Notes under the pieces: model-generated
What the model was told of the DNA's origin: nothing
What the model saw: only the letters and a program-made list of their open reading frames with translations
Databases searched by the model: none
Assembly (NCBI GenBank): GCA_910575625.1
Contig: CAJTFD010000004.1
Span: forward strand, 124,001 to 188,000
Source of the DNA: Clostridia bacterium
GTDB lineage: Bacteria > Bacillota > Clostridia > Lachnospirales > Lachnospiraceae
Length of the DNA: 64,000 nucleotides
Direction of reading: 5' to 3'
Translations under genes and position numbers: made by a program
Shown: in pieces, positions 59,733-64,000 of the stretch
Layout: each line of letters starts with the position of its first letter
Position numbering within the stretch: position 1 is the first letter of the stretch

Positions 59733-61424
59733 ATGTTAACAAATCTGCATGTGAAAAATTTAGCCCTGATACGGGAGGAGGAGGTGGAGTTTAAGCCGGG
59801 TCTCAATATCCTGACCGGGGAGACCGGGGCCGGCAAGTCCATCCTCCTTGGATCTGTACAGCTGGCTCTGGGCGGGAAGATGTCCCGGGAGATGATCCGG
59901 GAGGACGCGGACTACGCCCTGGTGGAGCTGGCTTTCCAGGTGGAGGATCCCCGGATACACCAGGCGTTGGAGCGGATGGACATCCATCCGGAGGAAGGTC
60001 AGGTCTGGCTGTCGAGACGTCTGGCCGGGAAGAGGAGCACAAACCGGATCAACGGGGAGACCTGCACCCTGGCCCAGATGAAAGCTGTGGGGGCGCTGCT
60101 CATAGACATCCATGGACAGCACGAACACCAGTCCCTTTTAGACCGGAAACGTCAGCTGGAGATCCTGGATGAGTACGGCAAGGAGAAGCTGGCGCCGATC
60201 CAGGAGAAGGTGCGGGCTTCCTACCAGATGTATCTGAAGCTGCAGAAACAGTTGAACGCGGATCAGATGGACGAGGTGCAGCGCAAGCGGGAGGTCTCAT
60301 TCCTGGAATTTGAACTCCAGGAGCTGAAGGAAGCGGATCTTAAGCTAGGTGAAGACGAGGAGCTGGAAAGACAGTACCGGAAGCTGAGCAACGGAAAGCA
60401 GATCCTGGAGACGCTGGACCGGGTGCATGCATGTACCGGGTATGAGGATCCCAGCGGCGCGGGGGACCGTCTGGGGCAGGCCCTGCAGATGCTCGGCGGC
60501 ATCTCGGATCTGGATGAGGATCTCTCGCCGCTTGAGGAGATGCTCACGGATCTGGACGGGCTGCTCAACGATTTCAATAGGGAATTGACGGATTATCTGT
60601 CTGAGTGGGAATTTGATGAGGAAGAGTATTACCAGATCGAGAAACGTCTGGATCTGATCAACCATCTGAAGGCAAAATATGGCAATTCAGTGGAAGCTAT
60701 CCAGAAATACCAGGAAAAACAGGAACAGAGGCTGAAAAAATTACAGTCCTATGAAGAATACAAACAAGCGTTGGAGCAGAAACTACAAGGACAAAAAGAA
60801 AGACTGGACCAACAATGCCGCATTTTGACAAAATACCGCAGGGAATATGCCAGAAAGCTGGAACGAAAGATCCAGGAGCAGCTGACGGACCTGAATTTCC
60901 TCCACGTGGATTTTGCCATCGAATTTTCCAGTCAGGGTTATGCGGCAAACGGCACAGACCAGGTGGAATTTATGATCTCCACCAATCCCGGTGAGCCGCG
61001 CAAGCCTTTCGGCAAGGTGGTCTCCGGCGGCGAGCTGTCCAGGATCATGCTGGCGGTGAAGACACTTTTAGCGGACAAGGATCAGATCGAGACTCTGATC
61101 TTCGATGAGATCGACACCGGGATCAGCGGACGGACGGCCCAGAAGGTCTCGGAGAAGATGGCCTACATCGGCAGACAGCGGCAGGTGATCTGCATCACCC
61201 ATCTGCCCCAGATCGCGTCCATGGCGGACGCCCACTATTCCATTGAAAAAAAACAGCAGGGCGCGGATACGTTCACGTCGATCCATCTGTTGGAAAAGGA
61301 AGAGTCGGTGCGGGAGCTTGCCCGGCTCTTGGGCGGCGCCCAGATCACAGAGCGCGTCCTAGAGAGCGCGCGGGAGATGCAAGATCTGGCAGATCAACAA
61401 AAAAATGCAAGATTGAAATCATGA
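59733..61424 (+). CDS. recN: DNA repair protein RecN
   Basis: 563 residues from ATG 59733 (GGGAGGGG upstream). Walker A GETGAGKSILL near residue 31, a long coiled coil, then the ABC signature VVSGGELSRIMLA and Walker B TLIFDEIDTGISG. It is an SMC-like ATPase in double-strand break repair. Part of the coiled-coil region (60690-60860) is AT-rich. Confidence 0.95.
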   Translation: MLTNLHVKNLALIREEEVEFKPGLNILTGETGAGKSILLGSVQLALGGKMSREMIREDADYALVELAFQVEDPRIHQALERMDIHPEEGQVWLSRRLAGKRSTNRINGETCTLAQMKAVGALLIDIHGQHEHQSLLDRKRQLEILDEYGKEKLAPIQEKVRASYQMYLKLQKQLNADQMDEVQRKREVSFLEFELQELKEADLKLGEDEELERQYRKLSNGKQILETLDRVHACTGYEDPSGAGDRLGQALQMLGGISDLDEDLSPLEEMLTDLDGLLNDFNRELTDYLSEWEFDEEEYYQIEKRLDLINHLKAKYGNSVEAIQKYQEKQEQRLKKLQSYEEYKQALEQKLQGQKERLDQQCRILTKYRREYARKLERKIQEQLTDLNFLHVDFAIEFSSQGYAANGTDQVEFMISTNPGEPRKPFGKVVSGGELSRIMLAVKTLLADKDQIETLIFDEIDTGISGRTAQKVSEKMAYIGRQRQVICITHLPQIASMADAHYSIEKKQQGADTFTSIHLLEKEESVRELARLLGGAQITERVLESAREMQDLADQQKNARLKS

Positions 61425-61441
61425 TATTATCGCATACTAAG

Positions 61442-61473
61442 AGAGTGTACACGAGAGGTACGCTCTTTTTTTC
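61442..61473 (+). terminator. terminator between recN and spoIVB
   Basis: AGAGTGTAC pairs with GTACGCTCT (one G-T) around a 7-base loop, followed by seven T's. Confidence 0.8.
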
Positions 61474-61491
61474 AACTTCTGAGGAAGGGAT

Positions 61492-62727
61492 GTGTGTGAT
61501 ATAGTGAGCCGAAAGAGCAGATATAGAAAAGTATTGTGGGTGCTGGTGTTTTTCTGTATGGTCCTTTTTACCTGTATGGGATATTGGGAGGTGCGGGACG
61601 GCCTGCCGGATCAGGTCAGTATCGTTGAGGGAAAGGAAGGGGATTTTTTTGAGCAGTTTGAAAAACCCTGGCTGACACTGGAAGATGCCATACCTGTGTC
61701 GGGGCGCGAGAGCTTTACATTGGAGTGCAGCCTGTTCGGGGCGATACCGCTCAAACAGATCAAAGTCCAGGTGGTGGAGCCGACGGACATCTACGTCAGC
61801 GGCAGCACGGTGGGCGTGTATATGGAGACCCAGGGTGTGCTGATCATCAACAGCGGACAGATCACCGGGCCGGATGGGCTGTGTTATGAGCCGGCCCGGA
61901 ACCTGGTGCAGCCGGGGGATTATATCGTGGCCATGAACCAGGAGACGGTGGGAAATAAACGGGAATTGATCCGCAAGATCATGGAGTGTGAGGGCGACAC
62001 GGTGGAACTCTCTCTCTTGCGCCGGGGAGAGGAGATCCGGATGGCGCTGGATCCGGTGGTGGATGAGGCGGGGGATTATAAACTGGGGATCTGGGTGCGG
62101 GACAATACCCAGGGCATCGGTACGCTCACCTACATGGACCAGAGCGGGGATTTCGGCGCGCTGGGGCATGGGATCAGCGATGTGGACACGGGGGAGCTGA
62201 TGCAGATCCGGGACGGGGACCTGTACCGGGCCCAGGTGATGGGCATCCATAAAGGGACGAAGGGAAGTCCGGGGGAATTATCCGGGCTGATCCGTTACGA
62301 CAATTCCAATATCATCGGGACGATCATGAAAAACGGGGAGAACGGCATCTACGGGCATCTGGACTCAAAATATGCCCAGAGCCTGACGTTCAGGCCCATA
62401 GAAGTGGGGTACAAACAGGAGATGGAATTAGGTGGGGCCAGCATCCTGTGCAGCGTGGATGGGGAAGTGGAAGAGTATCAGGTGCAGATCACCAGCATCG
62501 ACCTGAACCATCCGGATACGAACAAGAGCTTCGTGCTGAAGGTGACGGATGAGCGGCTCCTAGAGAAGACCGGAGGGATCGTCCAGGGGATGAGCGGCAG
62601 CCCTGTCCTGCAGAATGGAAAGGTCGTCGGGGCGGTCACCCATGTGTTTGTACAGGATTCTACGGGGGGATATGGGATCTTTATTGAGAATATGTTGAAG
62701 AATAATGAGAATCCTGCAAACAAATAA
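61492..62727 (+). CDS. spoIVB: SpoIVB peptidase
   Basis: 411 residues. An N-terminal membrane helix, a PDZ domain (near 120-190) and a trypsin-like S55 domain with GALGHGISDVDTG and VQGMSGSPVLQNGKV, where Ser is catalytic. In sporulation it crosses into the space between the membranes and triggers sigma-K processing. It starts with GTG 61492 after GAGGAAGGGA. Confidence 0.95.
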   Translation: MCDIVSRKSRYRKVLWVLVFFCMVLFTCMGYWEVRDGLPDQVSIVEGKEGDFFEQFEKPWLTLEDAIPVSGRESFTLECSLFGAIPLKQIKVQVVEPTDIYVSGSTVGVYMETQGVLIINSGQITGPDGLCYEPARNLVQPGDYIVAMNQETVGNKRELIRKIMECEGDTVELSLLRRGEEIRMALDPVVDEAGDYKLGIWVRDNTQGIGTLTYMDQSGDFGALGHGISDVDTGELMQIRDGDLYRAQVMGIHKGTKGSPGELSGLIRYDNSNIIGTIMKNGENGIYGHLDSKYAQSLTFRPIEVGYKQEMELGGASILCSVDGEVEEYQVQITSIDLNHPDTNKSFVLKVTDERLLEKTGGIVQGMSGSPVLQNGKVVGAVTHVFVQDSTGGYGIFIENMLKNNENPANK

Positions 62728-62734
62728 GGAAGTT

Positions 62735-62743
62735 TTGTCGATT
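62735..62743 (+). promoter_or_regulatory. possible Spo0A box upstream of spo0A
   Basis: TTGTCGATT is close to the 0A box (TTGTCGAAA-type). It lies about 150 bases before spo0A, so self-control is possible. Confidence 0.35.
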
Positions 62744-62892
62744 AATGTAAACAAAAACAATGTGTTTTGGCGAGTTTGCTGTTGATTGTCAGGAAAAAAT
62801 GTTCCATAATGGTAGAGAGGGAAAATTTCCCGGACGACCTCTGAGAGCCAGAGAGTTTTAGGAGGTTAATACAAGCATTAGAGAGGTGCATT

Positions 62893-63717
62893 ATGGAGAA
62901 GTTGAACATTGCCATTGCTGATGATAACGAGAAAATGGTGGAAATACTTGAGAAGATGATCGACGGGGATAAAGACCTGCACTTAGTCGGTAAAGCATAC
63001 AATGGGGAAGATATCTGTAACATCATCCGGGAAAAAGAGCCGGATGTGGTACTCCTTGACATCATCATGCCGAAAGTGGACGGGCTGTCCGTGATGGAGC
63101 GGGTGATGCATGATAAAGAGATGAAAAAACAGCCTTCGTTCTTCATCCTGTCCGCGGTGGGGCAGGAGCGGATCACGGAGGATGCTTTCAACTTGGGGGC
63201 GGATTACTACATGCTCAAGCCTTTTGACAGTGGATTGTTGCTGGACCGCATCAAATATGTGCGGCAGAGCGCCCAGCGCAGGAGCCGGGAGACACAGAAG
63301 ATCAGCGCCTATGAGAGCTCCAGCCATTACATGGAACGGAATTTGGAGAGTGATGTGACCCACATCATCCACGAGATCGGGGTGCCGGCCCACATCAAAG
63401 GCTACCAGTATCTGCGGGATGCGATCATCCTCTCCGTCAACGACCAGGAGATGCTCAATTCGATCACGAAGATCCTGTATCCCACCATCGCCAAGAGGCA
63501 TCAGACAACCCCCAGCCGGGTGGAGCGGGCGATCCGCCATGCGATCGAGGTGGCCTGGAGCCGGGGGAAGATGGATACGATCGATGAATTGTTTGGCTAT
63601 ACTGTCAGCAACGGAAAAGGAAAACCTACAAATTCTGAATTTATAGCCCTGATCGCGGATAAAATAAGACTGGAATATAAAAATCAGACTTTCCATAGTG
63701 TAGAAAGTAGGATATAA
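62893..63717 (+). CDS. spo0A: sporulation master regulator Spo0A
   Basis: 274 residues. The receiver domain has Asp10/Asp11, the phosphorylated Asp56 in LLDIIMP, and Lys in MLKPFD. The DNA-binding domain ends with [23 protein letters not shown], the Spo0A signature that reads 0A boxes. It follows spoIVB as in other spore formers. GAGAGGTGC precedes the start. Confidence 0.97.
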   Translation: MEKLNIAIADDNEKMVEILEKMIDGDKDLHLVGKAYNGEDICNIIREKEPDVVLLDIIMPKVDGLSVMERVMHDKEMKKQPSFFILSAVGQERITEDAFNLGADYYMLKPFDSGLLLDRIKYVRQSAQRRSRETQKISAYESSSHYMERNLESDVTHIIHEIGVPAHIKGYQYLRDAIILSVNDQEMLNSITKILYPTIAKRHQTTPSRVERAIRHAIEVAWSRGKMDTIDELFGYTVSNGKGKPTNSEFIALIADKIRLEYKNQTFHSVESRI

Positions 63718-63760
63718 TGATATGAAGTAGATAATTTTGTTTCGCGAAGGAGGATATGGG

Positions 63761-64000
63761 ATGAAGAAGATATTGTTTGCCACGTCGGAAGCCGTGCCGT
63801 TTATCAAGACAGGAGGTCTGGCAGACGTAGCGGGCGCGTTGCCCAAATGTTTTGACAAGCGTTATTTTGACATTCGGGTGATACTGCCTAAATATATGTG
63901 TATCGCTGGAGAGTGGAAGTCGAAGATGGAATATATCACCAATTTTTATATGGACTTAGGGTTCCGCAGCTGTTATGTGGGGATCTTCCGTATGGAATAC
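63761..64000 (+). CDS. glgA: glycogen synthase, N-terminal part
   Basis: 80 codons before the window ends. [20 protein letters not shown] with KTGGLADV is the ADP-glucose-binding start of GlgA. CGAAGGAGGATATGG gives a good ribosome site. It would add glucose from ADP-glucose to glycogen. Confidence 0.9.
   Translation, partial: MKKILFATSEAVPFIKTGGLADVAGALPKCFDKRYFDIRVILPKYMCIAGEWKSKMEYITNFYMDLGFRSCYVGIFRMEY

Overview
The window reads as one chromosomal contig of a spore-forming, moderately GC-rich Clostridia species, most like a Lachnospiraceae-type gut acetogen. The reasons are spo0A and spoIVB, the six-cysteine SCIFF peptide (scfA) with its radical-SAM maturase (scfB), strong AGGAGG-type ribosome sites, clostridial secreted proteins with proline/threonine linkers, and a full methyl branch of the Wood-Ljungdahl pathway. 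No rRNA, tRNA, CRISPR array or prophage was recognised.

Layout. 1-5 kb: a cut-off ion transporter, a cytidylate kinase-like protein and two divergent low-complexity surface proteins. 4.5-9 kb: the scfA/scfB island followed by fused secDF. 9-19 kb: housekeeping genes recJ, relA, an MBL hydrolase, hemZ, an HD-GYP protein, hisS and aspS. 20-28 kb: fhs-fchA-folD-metV-metF-lpdA plus gcvH, with the codon use of highly expressed genes and a folded RNA in most spacers. 28-41 kb is the accessory heart: a broken second lpdA, lipoate ligase, an ArsR-AraC regulator pair, a MoxR/VWA pair with three ArsA/CooC-type ATPases and a zinc ribbon (probable metal-centre maturation), then a TetR-controlled operon of two class-M-like sirtuins and a DUF3786 protein. 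41-50 kb is a plastic zone: a broken lysR, a MITE-like element, an AAA/PD-(D/E)XK protein, a serine recombinase beside a 200-bp segment flanked by inverted repeats, two secreted proteins and a decayed vapBC. 50-64 kb returns to core genes: PP-loop enzyme, upp, asp23, nusB-xseA-xseB-ispA-dxs-tlyA-nadK-argR-recN-spoIVB-spo0A, and the start of glgA.

How the genes may work together. Formate is activated and reduced to methyl-THF by Fhs, FchA, FolD and MetV/MetF. LpdA and GcvH, lipoylated by LplA, would link one-carbon units to the glycine cleavage chemistry. The CooC-like ATPases would mature a nickel enzyme such as CODH/ACS, but CODH/ACS structural genes are not in the window. A 37-bp operator-like block plus promoter occurs twice with identical geometry, before the broken lpdA copy and before moxR, next to the ArsR repressor gene; this suggests a shared regulon. 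The strongest candidates for something new are (i) the possible invertible promoter at 45437-45682, (ii) the sirtuin pair with DUF3786, and (iii) the metal-maturation operon and its duplicated promoter.
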